NCBI GenBank assembly: GCA_034434235.1
Contig: DAOTZV010000182.1
Location: forward strand, 30,306-94,305
DNA: 64,000 nucleotides
Direction: 5' to 3'
Source of the DNA: CAKZKT01 sp034434235
GTDB lineage: Bacteria; Chloroflexota; Anaerolineae; CG2-30-64-16
Shown one piece after another: positions 1 through 9,121 of the stretch. The notes beneath the pieces are model-generated. The model did not search any database and was not told where the DNA came from. It saw only the letters and a list, made by a program, of their open reading frames with translations. The position numbers were made by a program, and so were the translations under genes. Each line of letters begins with the position of its first letter. Positions within the stretch are counted from its first letter, which is position 1.

Positions 1-1
1 G

Positions 2-673
2 CGGGTGGTGATCGAGAAGCGGCTGACGTGGGAGCAGTTGGCCGAACACCTGCGCAACGATTACGCCGGCGCGGAACACGTGCGGCTGATGCTCAAGAAC
101 ATCCCGCGCTTCGGCGCGGGCGGCACCCGCGCCGATGGATGGGCGAAGCGCATCGCCGAGACCTATACCCGGCTCGTGCGCGGCACGCCGACCCCGCTCG
201 GCTATACGATCATCCCCGGCCTCTTTTCGCACGGCGGCATCGCCCAATACGGCGCGGACCTGGGCGCCACGCCCAACGGCCGCCACGCCGGCGCGCCCAT
301 CTCCCACAGCGCCAACCCCGATCCGGGCTTCCTGCCCGGCGGCGGCGCCGCATTGACCGCCAAGGCCTCGGCCGTGGCGGCTGTGCAACCGGGCTGGGGC
401 AACTCTGCGCCGCTGCAGCTCGATGTGGACGCGCGGCTCTTGAAGGAGGCCGGCGGCCTGGAGGCGCTCGAGGCGCTGATCCGCACCCACAACCGTCAGG
501 GCGGCACGCTGATCAACCTGAACATCGTCTCCAAGGAGAAGATCCTGGAGGCGCACAAAGATCCGTCGAAGTACCCCGACCTGATGGTGCGGGTCACCGG
601 CTACAGCGCCTATTTCCAGTCGCTGTCGCCGGCCTATCGGCAGCAGATCGTAGATCGGCTGCTGGCGGCGTAA
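2..673 (+). CDS. Glycyl-radical enzyme (PFL-like), C-terminal part
   Basis: This is the C-terminal part of a pyruvate formate-lyase/diol dehydratase-type glycyl-radical enzyme; the reading frame is open through the left edge, so the N-terminus lies outside. The glycyl-radical motif RVTGYSAYF is visible, with the radical Gly encoded at 599-601, about 23 residues before the stop, which is the usual distance. Upstream are GATPNGR and GGTLINLNIV, typical of the family. The catalytic Cys loop is not in the window, so formate-lyase, dehydratase and other activities cannot be told apart. No activase gene is visible. GTG codons at 5 and 8 are probably internal. Confidence 0.85.
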   Translation, partial: RVVIEKRLTWEQLAEHLRNDYAGAEHVRLMLKNIPRFGAGGTRADGWAKRIAETYTRLVRGTPTPLGYTIIPGLFSHGGIAQYGADLGATPNGRHAGAPISHSANPDPGFLPGGGAALTAKASAVAAVQPGWGNSAPLQLDVDARLLKEAGGLEALEALIRTHNRQGGTLINLNIVSKEKILEAHKDPSKYPDLMVRVTGYSAYFQSLSPAYRQQIVDRLLAA

Positions 674-703
674 AGGGGGCATTCGACCGCGGCCGATCCA
701 TCT

Positions 704-732
704 TTGACCAGCTTGCCGTTTTCGTGTATGAT
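704..732 (+). promoter_or_regulatory. Sigma70-type promoter of the peptide transporter operon
   Basis: A -35 TTGACC at 704-709 and a -10 TATGAT at 727-732 are separated by 17 bp. They lie in the 169-bp gap after the glycyl-radical gene and about 110 bp upstream of the binding-protein ATG at 843. Read by eye only. Confidence 0.6.
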
Positions 733-842
733 TGAAACCGATTCCCATCGTTGCCAGCAATGCCGCTGATATCCCCATCGCCGTGTGGTGTTTTGCCAAA
801 CCCGTTTCCGGTCTATTCCAAAAAAAGGAGGAGTTCCGAGCC

Positions 843-2510
843 ATGGCCAACAGTCCAACCCGTCTCAGCCGTCGTTCGTTTTTGCGGCTGGCCGGCCTGA
901 GCGCCGGCGCAGCCGCGCTGGCCGCCTGCGCGCCGGCTGCCACGCCGGCCCCGGCCGCGCCGCCGGCTGCCACTCAGGCGCCCGCGGCCACCCAGGCGCC
1001 CGCGGCCACCAAGCCGGCCGCGCCCACCGCGGCCCCGCCGCCCGCGCAGCCCAAGCAGATCGTCGTCGCTCAATACGCCGACGTCGTGAGCCTTGACCCC
1101 CAGGACACCAACGACAATGCCTCGTATGGCCCCGAGAAGCTGATGTTCGAGGGCCTGGTCGGCTTCAACGAGAAGATGGAGATGGTGCCTCAGCTCGCCG
1201 AACGCTGGGAAGCCTCGGCCGACGCCACCACCTTCACCTTCTACCTGCGCAAGGGCGTCAAGTTCCACGACGGCACGCCCTTCAACGCGGAGGCCGTCAA
1301 GTACAACTTCGACCGCGTCACCAATCCCGACAACAAGCTCAAGCGCTATGGCCTGTACAAGATCATCGCCAAGACCGAAGTCGTGAACGAGTACACCGTC
1401 AAGTTCACGACCTCCGAGCCGTTCGGCGCGATGATCGCGACCTTCGCGCATCCCGCGGGCGGCATCGTGAGCCCGGCCGCGGCCAAGCAGGGCGCGGAAG
1501 CGCCGGCCTTCGGCAAGAAGCCGGTCGGCACCGGGCCGTACAAGTTCGTCGAGTGGGTGCCGGGCGATCATCTGACGGTCGAGAAGTTCGCCGACTACTG
1601 GAACCCGGACCAGGGCGCGAAGGTGGATCGCTTCATCATCAAGCCGGTGCCCGAGGCCGGCACCCGCATCAACATGCTGCTCGCCGGCGACGCCCAGTTC
1701 ATCAACACCGTGCCCTATGCCCAGGTCAAGCAACTGAAGGGCAACCCGAACGTGGCCATCGCCGAGAACGAGGCGATCTACACCTTCTGGGTGGCGATGA
1801 ACACGCAGAAGGAACCGTTCAAGGACAAGCGGGTGCGCCAGGCGCTCAACTATGCCATTGACAAGCAGGCGATCATTGACTCGGTGCTCGCCGGCTACGG
1901 CAAGCCGGTGGATTCGCCGCTGGCGCCGCGCGTCTGGGGCTACAAGTCGGTCAAGACCTATCCGTATGACCTGAAGAAGGCCAAGGAGCTGCTCGCCCAG
2001 GCCGGCGTCAGCGGCTTCAAGACCACCCTGTGGGCGGCCGAGAGCACCGAGGCCAAGCAGGTGGCCGTGGCGCTCCAGGCCCAGCTCAAGGAGGTGGGCT
2101 TCGACGTCGAGGTGGTGACGATGGAGGCCGCTACGCTGAGCGCCGAGCGCTTCAAGAAGTTCGAAGAGAACAAGAGCATGATGAACTACGCCGGCTGGTC
2201 CCCCTCGACCGGCGATGCCGACTGGGGCCTGCGACCGTTGCTCGCCAAGGAGTCGTGGCCGCCGGCCTCCTTCAACCTGGCGTTCTGGGACAATCCGGAG
2301 TTCGACGCGCAGATCAAGGCCGGGTTGCAGACCGCCGATCCCGAGAAGCGCAAGGCCGCCTACGCCAAGGCGCAAGAGATCGTGATGGAAGAAGCGCCCT
2401 GGATCTTCTTGTGGGTCAACCAGGTGCTGGGCGGCATCAGCACCAAGTGCGAAGGCATGGTGATCCAGCCGGACGGCATCGCCTATCTGCGCACCGGCCG
2501 GTACAAGTAA
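843..2510 (+). CDS. Peptide-type ABC transporter substrate-binding lipoprotein (SBP_bac_5)
   Basis: A 555-residue extracytoplasmic solute-binding protein of the DppA/OppA family. The start ATG at 843 is preceded by a near-perfect ribosome binding site (AGGAGGAG, 826-833); the longer upstream reading frame is rejected because the N-terminus from 843 is a clean Tat-like lipoprotein signal with RRSFLRL at residues 10-16 and lipobox LAAC, lipidated Cys29. An Ala/Pro/Thr-rich linker with a repeated AATQAP motif (about residues 30-65) separates the anchor from the binding domain. It heads an operon with two permease genes. The ligand (peptide, nickel, glutathione or other) cannot be read from sequence; downstream hydrolase genes suggest an acylated amine or peptide. 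Confidence 0.93.
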   Translation: MANSPTRLSRRSFLRLAGLSAGAAALAACAPAATPAPAAPPAATQAPAATQAPAATKPAAPTAAPPPAQPKQIVVAQYADVVSLDPQDTNDNASYGPEKLMFEGLVGFNEKMEMVPQLAERWEASADATTFTFYLRKGVKFHDGTPFNAEAVKYNFDRVTNPDNKLKRYGLYKIIAKTEVVNEYTVKFTTSEPFGAMIATFAHPAGGIVSPAAAKQGAEAPAFGKKPVGTGPYKFVEWVPGDHLTVEKFADYWNPDQGAKVDRFIIKPVPEAGTRINMLLAGDAQFINTVPYAQVKQLKGNPNVAIAENEAIYTFWVAMNTQKEPFKDKRVRQALNYAIDKQAIIDSVLAGYGKPVDSPLAPRVWGYKSVKTYPYDLKKAKELLAQAGVSGFKTTLWAAESTEAKQVAVALQAQLKEVGFDVEVVTMEAATLSAERFKKFEENKSMMNYAGWSPSTGDADWGLRPLLAKESWPPASFNLAFWDNPEFDAQIKAGLQTADPEKRKAAYAKAQEIVMEEAPWIFLWVNQVLGGISTKCEGMVIQPDGIAYLRTGRYK

Positions 2511-2520
2511 GCTTTGACTA

Positions 2521-2552
2521 CGTGCCAGGCGCCAGAGAGGGCGCCTGGCACG
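2521..2552. repeat. GTGCCAGGC-family palindrome, copy 1
   Basis: Two 13-bp arms (CGTGCCAGGCGCC and its complement) around the loop AGAGAG, beginning 10 bp after the stop of the binding-protein gene. This is one of five related palindromes in the window and is slightly diverged (GCGCC instead of GCACC). There is no T-tract, so it is not a standard intrinsic terminator; it could reduce read-through or protect the 3' end of the binding-protein message, which often needs to be more abundant than the permease message. Confidence 0.85.
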
Positions 2553-2586
2553 CACCGGTGAATTTGCTTAGCGAGGCAATCTCAGG

Positions 2587-3513
2587 GTGTTCGGCTACTT
2601 TGTTCGGCGCGTTGTAGCTCTTATCCCGACCCTGTTCGGGGTCTCGGTGGCGGTCTTCCTGCTGTTGCACCTGGTGCCCGGCGACCCCGCGCGCATGGTG
2701 GCCGGCCTGGACGCCACCGAGGCCGACCTCGTCCTGATTCGCCAGGATCTCGGCCTGGACAAATCGTTGCCCGAGCAGTACCTGACCTGGTTGAACAACC
2801 TGCTCCACGGCAACATGGGCAAGTCCACCCGCTCGCGCAACCCCGTCACCTACGAGATCGGCCTGCGCATGCCGGCCACCTGGCAGTTGACGGCCGTGAG
2901 CATCACCATCGCGGTGGTGATCGGCATGGTCACCGGCATCGTCGCGGCCACCCGGCGCAACTCGGTGTGGGATTACGGCAGCATGGTGGCCGCGCTGCTG
3001 GGGATCTGCACCCCTTCCTTTTGGCTCGGCCTGATGCTCATGCTGATCTTCGCCGTCCAGCTCCACTGGTTCCCCACCAGCGGCCGGGGCGACTGGCGGC
3101 ATCTGGTGTTGCCGGGCTTCACCCTTGGCGCGGGCGCGGCCGCCATCATCGCACGGGTCACGCGTTCCAGTCTGCTCGAGGTGCTGAACCAGGATTACAT
3201 CCGCACGGCCACGGCCAAAGGCCTGCGGCCGGCCACGGTCATCTATCGCCACGCGCTGAAGAACGCGCTCATTCCGGTCGTCACGGTGGTGGGCCTGGAG
3301 TTCGGCTATCTGCTCGCCGGCGCGGTCATCACCGAGACCGTGTTCGCCTATCCGGGGATCGGCCGGCTGCTGGTGGACTCCATCGGCTTTCGCGATTTCC
3401 CGGTCGTCCAGGGCATCCTGCTGATCCTGGCCACGCAGTTCGTCCTGATCAACCTGGTCGTGGATCTGATCTACGCCTGGCTCGATCCGAGGATCCACTA
3501 TGGCAACGCCTAG
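2587..3513 (+). CDS. Peptide-type ABC transporter permease, DppB-like
   Basis: A 308-residue inner-membrane permease of the DppB/OppB family. The GTG start at 2587 begins the family N-terminus (MFGYFVRRVVALIPTLFGVS), followed by HLVPGDPA. About six hydrophobic segments are present, and the cytoplasmic EAA-like loop near residues 200-225 contains DYIRTATAKGL, the contact site for an ATPase. The C-terminus VDLIYAWLDPRIHYG is characteristic. It overlaps the next permease gene by 14 bp, implying coupled translation. No DppD/DppF ATPase genes follow, so the transporter must borrow ATPases encoded elsewhere. Confidence 0.93.
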   Translation: MFGYFVRRVVALIPTLFGVSVAVFLLLHLVPGDPARMVAGLDATEADLVLIRQDLGLDKSLPEQYLTWLNNLLHGNMGKSTRSRNPVTYEIGLRMPATWQLTAVSITIAVVIGMVTGIVAATRRNSVWDYGSMVAALLGICTPSFWLGLMLMLIFAVQLHWFPTSGRGDWRHLVLPGFTLGAGAAAIIARVTRSSLLEVLNQDYIRTATAKGLRPATVIYRHALKNALIPVVTVVGLEFGYLLAGAVITETVFAYPGIGRLLVDSIGFRDFPVVQGILLILATQFVLINLVVDLIYAWLDPRIHYGNA

Positions 3514-4396
3514 CACTACCGCCGGTACCGCAGTCCTGATGGCGTCCGGCCGGCCGCGCAGCCTGTGGCGCGATGCCTGGACGCGCCTGAAAAAGAACAA
3601 GGCCGCCATGTTCGGCGGCTTCGTGGTCATCCTGCTGCTCTTCGCCGGCATCACCGCGCCGTGGATCGCGCCATATGACCCGATCAAGCAGAACCTGCGC
3701 GATAACCTGATGCCGCCTTCGGCGACGCACTGGCTGGGGACCGACGTGCACGGCCGGGACATCTTCAGCCGCATCCTGTACGGCGCGGCCATCTCGCTGC
3801 GCATCGGCTTCCTCGGCGCGCTGCTGGGCGGGGCCATCGGCGTCGTGCTGGGGCTGATCTCCGGCTATTACGGCGGCCTGGCCGACATGCTGATCATGCG
3901 CCTGGTGGACATCCAGCTGGCGTTCCCCGGCCTCCTGCTGGCGATCGCCATCATCGCCGTCATCGGGCCGGGCCTGGAGAACGTCATCATCGCGGTCGGC
4001 ATCTTTTCCGTGCCGACCTTCACGCGGGTGGTGCGCGGATCGGTGCTCTCGGTCAAACAACAGGATTTCGTCATGGCCGCGCGCACGGTCGGCGCGACCG
4101 GCCCGCGCATCATGCGGGTCCATCTCTTTCCCAACATCCTGGCGCCCGTGCTCGTGCTGCTCACCATGCGTGTGGCCACGGCCATCCTGACGGCCGCCAG
4201 TTTGAGCTTCCTGGGCCTGGGCGCGCAGCCGCCCATCCCCGAATGGGGCGCCATGCTCAGCGACGGCCGCGACTACCTGGTGTTGGCCCCGCACGTGGCC
4301 ACTTTCCCGGGCCTGGCGATCTTGCTCGCCGTCCTCGGCTTCAACCTGCTGGGCGACGGCCTGCGCGATGCGCTCGACCCGCGCCTGCGCATCTAA
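3500..4396 (+). CDS. Peptide-type ABC transporter permease, DppC-like
   Basis: A 298-residue DppC/OppC-family permease that forms the channel with the DppB-like protein. Visible features are the N-terminal cytoplasmic segment, a first membrane helix (about residues 35-55), the conserved HWLGTDVHGRDIFSRILYG region, and the ATPase-contact loop with QDFVMAARTVGA. The C-terminus LLGDGLRDALDPRLRI is a family hallmark. The gene overlaps the preceding permease by 14 bp and is followed after 15 bp by a class V aminotransferase gene instead of the usual ATPase genes. Confidence 0.93.
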   Translation: MATPSTTAGTAVLMASGRPRSLWRDAWTRLKKNKAAMFGGFVVILLLFAGITAPWIAPYDPIKQNLRDNLMPPSATHWLGTDVHGRDIFSRILYGAAISLRIGFLGALLGGAIGVVLGLISGYYGGLADMLIMRLVDIQLAFPGLLLAIAIIAVIGPGLENVIIAVGIFSVPTFTRVVRGSVLSVKQQDFVMAARTVGATGPRIMRVHLFPNILAPVLVLLTMRVATAILTAASLSFLGLGAQPPIPEWGAMLSDGRDYLVLAPHVATFPGLAILLAVLGFNLLGDGLRDALDPRLRI

Positions 4397-4411
4397 CGAA
4401 GAAAATCCAAG

Positions 4412-5827
4412 ATGACCGATTTCGACCTCCTGCGCGCCACCGAATTCAGCCGCCTGGATGCGACCGGCCAGATCTACCTGGACTACACCGGCGGCGGCCT
4501 CTACGCCGAAAGCCAGCTTCGCCAACACCTCGATCTCCTCAGGGAGAACGTCTTCGGCAACCCGCATTCGCACAATCCCACCTCGCAGGCGATGACCTGC
4601 CTGGTGGATCAGGCGCGGGCCTATGTGCTGGAGTTCTTCAACGCGCCCCCCGGCGAATACGCGGTGATCTTCACGCCGAACGCTTCGGGCGCGCTCAAGC
4701 TGGTCGGCGAGGCGTATCCGTTCGGCCCCGGCGATCACTACCTGCTCACCTTCGACAACCACAATTCGGTCAACGGCATCCGCGAGTTCGCGCGCGCCAA
4801 AGGCGCGCAGTTCACCTATCTGCCGATCGGCGGGCCGGAGCTGCGCGTGGATCCGGCGACGCTGGACGAATATCTGGCGTTGGCCGCGCCGGGCCGCCAC
4901 AACCTGTTCGCGTTTCCGGCGCAATCCAACTTCACCGGCGTCCAGCACCCGTTGGAGATGATCGGCCGGGCGCACGAGCGGGGATGGGACGTGTTGGTGG
5001 ACGCCGCGGCCTTCGCGCCGACCAACCGGCTCGACCTGGCCCGCTGGCGGCCCGATTTCGTGCCGCTTTCGTTTTACAAGATGTTCGGCTATCCGACCGG
5101 CATCGGGTGTCTGCTGGCGCGGCGGGAGGCGCTGGCGAAGCTGCGCCGGCCCTGGTACGCGGGCGGCACGATCACCATTTCGTCGGTGCAGGGGGATGGC
5201 CACTACCTGGCGCCGGGCGAAGCCGGCTTCGAGGACGGCACGATCAACTACCTGAACATTCCGGCCGTGGAGATCGGCCTGCGCTTTCTGGCCGGCGTGG
5301 GCATGGAGGCCATCCACGAGCACGTCATGGCCTTGACCGGCCGGCTCCTCGAGCAGCTCGTCGCGCTGCGCCATAGCAATGGCCGGCCGCTGGTCAAGAT
5401 CCACGGCCCGACCGACCTGAACGCCCGCGGGGGCACGGTGACCATGACCTTCTACGACCGGGAGGGCCGGGCGATAGACGATCAACGCGTCGAGCAGCTC
5501 GCCAACCGCCAGCGGATCTCCGTGCGCACCGGTTGCTTCTGCAACCCGGGCGCGGGCGAAGTGGCCCACGGCCTGACGGCCGAGATCATGCGGACGTTCT
5601 TCGGCCGGCCGGTGGCGCCGTCGTTCCAGGAGTTGCGCCGGGAGATGCGCGAGCGCTTCGGCCGCGACATCAGCGCGGTGCGCGTGTCGGTGGGCCTTGC
5701 TTCCAACCGCGGGGACGTGGACGCGTTCATTCGCTTCGCGGCCGGCTTTCTAGACCGCACGGCCGACGAGATCGGCGAGATGGAGCCGGGCCCCGCGCCC
5801 TGCTCCACCGACCGCGACGCGGCATGA
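4412..5827 (+). CDS. Class V aminotransferase resembling the MOCOS/cysteine desulfurase domain
   Basis: A 471-residue PLP-dependent fold-type I enzyme. LDYTGGGLY, FGNPHS and DNHNSVNGIREF near the N-terminus resemble the desulfurase domain of molybdenum cofactor sulfurase more closely than SufS/IscS. The likely Schiff-base Lys is K223 in SFYKMFGYPTG. A possible persulfide Cys lies in RTGCFCNPGA (C375, C377), the equivalent of the MOCOS active-site loop. It has no C-terminal MOSC domain. It follows the permease gene by 15 bp, with only a weak ribosome binding site. It may release sulfur from cysteine or act as a lyase on an imported substrate; the second option is inferred from context only. 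Confidence 0.8.
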   Translation: MTDFDLLRATEFSRLDATGQIYLDYTGGGLYAESQLRQHLDLLRENVFGNPHSHNPTSQAMTCLVDQARAYVLEFFNAPPGEYAVIFTPNASGALKLVGEAYPFGPGDHYLLTFDNHNSVNGIREFARAKGAQFTYLPIGGPELRVDPATLDEYLALAAPGRHNLFAFPAQSNFTGVQHPLEMIGRAHERGWDVLVDAAAFAPTNRLDLARWRPDFVPLSFYKMFGYPTGIGCLLARREALAKLRRPWYAGGTITISSVQGDGHYLAPGEAGFEDGTINYLNIPAVEIGLRFLAGVGMEAIHEHVMALTGRLLEQLVALRHSNGRPLVKIHGPTDLNARGGTVTMTFYDREGRAIDDQRVEQLANRQRISVRTGCFCNPGAGEVAHGLTAEIMRTFFGRPVAPSFQELRREMRERFGRDISAVRVSVGLASNRGDVDAFIRFAAGFLDRTADEIGEMEPGPAPCSTDRDAA

Positions 5828-5840
5828 GAGCAGCCAACCC

Positions 5841-6683
5841 ATGAAACTCACCCGTCATGCGACCGCAGGAGCGTTCCTGGCCCGCGCCCGGGCCGCCCTG
5901 GAGCGTCAGGAAGCCTTCAACAACCTGATGCTCGGGGTGGCCACGCGCCTGGACGAAGACCCCGAACGGATCAAAACGCCTCCCTATCTGGCGACGGTCG
6001 AGGAAGGCGATGCGCTGTTGGCCGCGGCGGTCATGACGCCGCCCCATCGGGTCATCGTCCACAGCGAGAGCACGGACCCTGCTCCGCTCCGCCTGATCGC
6101 GCATGATCTGCACGCGAACGGCTGGGCGCCGCCCGGCGTCATCGGCCCGGCCGCGACGGCGCGGGCCTTCGCCGCGGCGTGGACTGCCGCGGCGGGCGGC
6201 TCCTTTCGCCTCTTGCGCCACGAGCGTGTCTACGAGCTGCGCCAGGTCAACCCGCCGCCCCCGACGCCGGGCGCGTTGCGCGTTGCGGTCGAGGCCGATC
6301 AGGCGCTGGTGGCGCAATGGTTCTATGCCTTCATGCACGAGGTGGGCATGGGAGGCACGGCCGAAGAGCTGGCCGAGCTGGCCGCGCAACGCATTGACCG
6401 CCGCGAGATCTTTCTCTGGGACGACGGTGGGCCGGTATCTCTGGCCGGCCGCGGTCGCCACACCGCGCACGGCGTGGCGATCGGCCCGGTGTATACGCCG
6501 CCGGCGCTCCGCGGCCGCGGCTACGCCAGCGCGTGCGTCGCGGCCCTGAGCCAGCAGATGCTCGACGCCGGCTGGCGTTTCTGCGCGCTCTTCACCGACC
6601 TGGCCAATCCGACCTCCAACCGCATCTACCAGAAGATCGGCTATCGGCCTCTCGGCGATTTCGACGAGTACGGGTTCACGTGA
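5841..6683 (+). CDS. GNAT family N-acetyltransferase
   Basis: A 280-residue protein with a degenerate N-terminal half and a clear C-terminal GNAT fold. The acetyl-CoA pyrophosphate loop reads RGRGYASACV (about residues 222-231), and NPTSNRIYQKIGYRPL near the end is the conserved final strand and helix seen in many GNAT enzymes. The double-GNAT length resembles predicted acetyltransferases of unknown substrate. It starts 13 bp after the aminotransferase stop, and its TGA overlaps or abuts the start region of the next gene, supporting a single operon. The acceptor substrate is unknown. Confidence 0.8.
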   Translation: MKLTRHATAGAFLARARAALERQEAFNNLMLGVATRLDEDPERIKTPPYLATVEEGDALLAAAVMTPPHRVIVHSESTDPAPLRLIAHDLHANGWAPPGVIGPAATARAFAAAWTAAAGGSFRLLRHERVYELRQVNPPPPTPGALRVAVEADQALVAQWFYAFMHEVGMGGTAEELAELAAQRIDRREIFLWDDGGPVSLAGRGRHTAHGVAIGPVYTPPALRGRGYASACVAALSQQMLDAGWRFCALFTDLANPTSNRIYQKIGYRPLGDFDEYGFT

Positions 6684-6697
6684 TGGGAGGTTTCCCG

Positions 6698-9121
6698 ATG
6701 CCCAATCTGCTCCAGACCGGCCTTTCGTGGTTGGCCCGCGGCCGCCAGCCGCGGCTCAAGGGAACGATCCGCCTGAAAGGTTTGCGCGCCCCGGTGGAGA
6801 TCATCCGCGATCGCTGGGGCGTGCCGCACATCTACGCGACCAACATGGCCGACCTGCTCTTCGCGCAGGGATTCGTTCATGCGCAGGATCGCCTGTGGCA
6901 GATGGAGTTCAACCGCCGGCTGGTGGCCGGCCGGCTCTCGGAGGTGATCGGTCCGGCCACGGTGCCGGCCGACCGCTGGCTGCGCATCCTGGGCTTGCGC
7001 CGCGCGGCCGAGGCCGGCCTGGCGCTCCTCCGGCCCGAAGTGCGTGCGGAGCTGGATGCTTATGTCGCAGGCGTCAACGCCTTCATCGCCCGCGGCCCCC
7101 TGCCGATCGAGTTCACCCTGTTGCGCTACCGGCCCGAGCCCTGGACGCTCGCCGATTCTCTGAGCTGGGCCAAGATGATGGCGTGGAGCCTTTCGATCAA
7201 CTGGGAGACCGAGCTCCTGCGCGCCCGGCTGATCGGCCGGCTTGGCCCCGAGCGCGCCGCCGAGCTGGAGGCCCCCTGGCCGACGCAATGGCCGACGATC
7301 ATCCCGGAGGAGCTGCGCCAGGTATCGGCCGAACGCCTGGGCCGGCTGGCGCTGGAGCGGGCCGAGGCCGCGCGACGCTTCGTCGGCCCGGCCGCGCACG
7401 CCGGCCTGGGCAGCAACAACTGGGTCATCGCCGGCAGCCGTACGTTCAGCGGCAAGCCGCTGTTGGCCAACGACATGCACCTGCTGATGGGCATTCCGTG
7501 CATCTGGTACGAGAACCACCTGGTGTGCCAACCCGACGCCGGGGCCGATCCGGCCGACGCGCTGGAGGTGACCGGGGTCACCTTCCCCGGCACGCCGTAT
7601 GTCGTCGCCGGCCACAACGCGCACGTTGCCTGGGGCTTCACGAACGGCTTCCCCGACGTGCAGGATCTCTACATGGAGCACCTGCGGCGCACCGACGACG
7701 GCCGGGTGCAATACGAGTTCCGGGGCGAATGGCACGACGCGGAGGTCTTGCGCGAAGTCATCCGCGTCAAAGGCGCGGCGCCGGTCACCGAAGAGGTGAT
7801 CATCACGCGGCATGGGCCGATCATCAACGCGCTGGCGCCCGACCTGACGCGAGCGCTGTTGCCGCAGGAGGAGGAGCCGCCGCTGGCGTTGCGTTGGACC
7901 GCGCTGGAGCCCGATACGTTGATCCACGCACTGCGGGCGATGAACCGGGCGCGCTCGTGCCTGGAATTTCGCGAGGCGCTGCGCGAGTGGTCCGCGCCGA
8001 TCCAGAACACCGTCTATGCCGATACGGCCGGCCATATCGGCTACAGCTTTCCGGGCAAGGTGCCCATCCGGGCCAGGGGCGATGGCAGCGTGCCCGTGCC
8101 CGGCTGGACGGGAGAATACGAGTGGGTGGGCTACGTGCCGTTCGACGCGCTGCCGCATCTCTACGACCCGCCGCAGGGCTACATCGTCACGGCCAACAAC
8201 CGCGTGGTCGGCGACGACTATCCCTACTTCATTTCCCGCGAGTATTGCATGGGCGACCGGGCCCAGCGCATCGCCGAGCTGATCGCCGCGCGCGACAGGA
8301 TCAACGTGGCCTACATCCGCCGCATGCAATTCGACCAGGTCTCGCCGACCGCCCGCGTGGTGGCGGGCCACATCGGCCGGCTGACGTGCGACGACCCCGA
8401 GCTGATGGCCGTGGCGCGGATGATGGCGGCGTGGGACGGCAATCTGGCCGTGGACAGCCCCCAGGCCGCGATCTATCAGGTGTTCATGCGCCGGATCATC
8501 GCACTGTTGTTGCGCGACCGGCTGGGGGAGGATCTCGCCGCGCGCTACGCGGGCAAGGGGCCGTTGCCGGTCCTGGCCGAGGGGAGCTTCTTCGGCCAGC
8601 GGGCATGGGAATGGGTACAACAGCTCCTGGCCATGGACGACTCGCCCTGGTTCGACCTGGGCCACGGCGAGCGCCGCAACGATGTGATTCGCCTGGCGCT
8701 GCGCGAGACGGTGGACTTTCTGAAGGCGCGTTTGGGGCCCACGTCGGAGGATTGGGCCTGGGGCAAGCTGCACGTCTTGCGCTTCATCCATTTCGTGGGC
8801 CAGATGCCTGCGCTGGCGCCGCTCTTCAACCGCGGGCCGTTCGCGCTGGGCGGCGACGGCAACACCATCTGGGCCACCGGCAACCGCATGGACACGCTCG
8901 ACTTCGATCAGATCATCGGCCCGCCCTTCCGCCACATCTCAGACCTCGGCGACTGGAGCAACTCGTTCGGCCTGTTGGCGCCCGGCAATTCGGGCCGGCC
9001 GGGCAATCGCCACTATGACGACCAGATCGAGGCCTGGTTCATGGGCGACTATCATCCGCTGCTCTTCGCGCGCGAGGACGTGGAGCGCGAGGCCGAGGCG
9101 CGCCTCCGGCTATTGCCCTGA
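6698..9121 (+). CDS. Penicillin acylase family Ntn-hydrolase
   Basis: An 807-residue member of the penicillin amidase/acyl-homoserine-lactone acylase family, which are autoprocessed N-terminal nucleophile hydrolases cleaving amide bonds of N-acyl compounds. The processing site is GSNNWV, making Ser239 the expected nucleophile of the beta chain; VEIIRDRWGVPHIYA and AQGFVHAQDRLWQME in the alpha region are typical. The ATG at 6698 is chosen because GGGAGG (6685-6690) is spaced 7 bp before it; an ATG at 6683, overlapping the previous stop, is the alternative. No clear signal peptide is seen, unusual for periplasmic homologues, so it may act in the cytosol on imported substrates. It is the last gene of the transporter operon. 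Confidence 0.9.
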   Translation: MPNLLQTGLSWLARGRQPRLKGTIRLKGLRAPVEIIRDRWGVPHIYATNMADLLFAQGFVHAQDRLWQMEFNRRLVAGRLSEVIGPATVPADRWLRILGLRRAAEAGLALLRPEVRAELDAYVAGVNAFIARGPLPIEFTLLRYRPEPWTLADSLSWAKMMAWSLSINWETELLRARLIGRLGPERAAELEAPWPTQWPTIIPEELRQVSAERLGRLALERAEAARRFVGPAAHAGLGSNNWVIAGSRTFSGKPLLANDMHLLMGIPCIWYENHLVCQPDAGADPADALEVTGVTFPGTPYVVAGHNAHVAWGFTNGFPDVQDLYMEHLRRTDDGRVQYEFRGEWHDAEVLREVIRVKGAAPVTEEVIITRHGPIINALAPDLTRALLPQEEEPPLALRWTALEPDTLIHALRAMNRARSCLEFREALREWSAPIQNTVYADTAGHIGYSFPGKVPIRARGDGSVPVPGWTGEYEWVGYVPFDALPHLYDPPQGYIVTANNRVVGDDYPYFISREYCMGDRAQRIAELIAARDRINVAYIRRMQFDQVSPTARVVAGHIGRLTCDDPELMAVARMMAAWDGNLAVDSPQAAIYQVFMRRIIALLLRDRLGEDLAARYAGKGPLPVLAEGSFFGQRAWEWVQQLLAMDDSPWFDLGHGERRNDVIRLALRETVDFLKARLGPTSEDWAWGKLHVLRFIHFVGQMPALAPLFNRGPFALGGDGNTIWATGNRMDTLDFDQIIGPPFRHISDLGDWSNSFGLLAPGNSGRPGNRHYDDQIEAWFMGDYHPLLFAREDVEREAEARLRLLP

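Noticed and set aside
2521..2552. GTGCCAGGC palindromes as ordinary intrinsic terminators
   Set aside because: None of the five is followed by a T-tract on either strand, and one lies upstream of genes.
813..2555. Long minus-strand open frame opposite the binding-protein gene
   Set aside because: Composition is the typical antisense shadow of GC-rich coding DNA (rich in Arg, His, Gly and Leu), with no motif or ribosome binding site; the plus-strand gene has clear family features.
3449..5569. 706-codon minus-strand open frame opposite the permease and aminotransferase genes
   Set aside because: Shadow of two recognised genes; no family resemblance.
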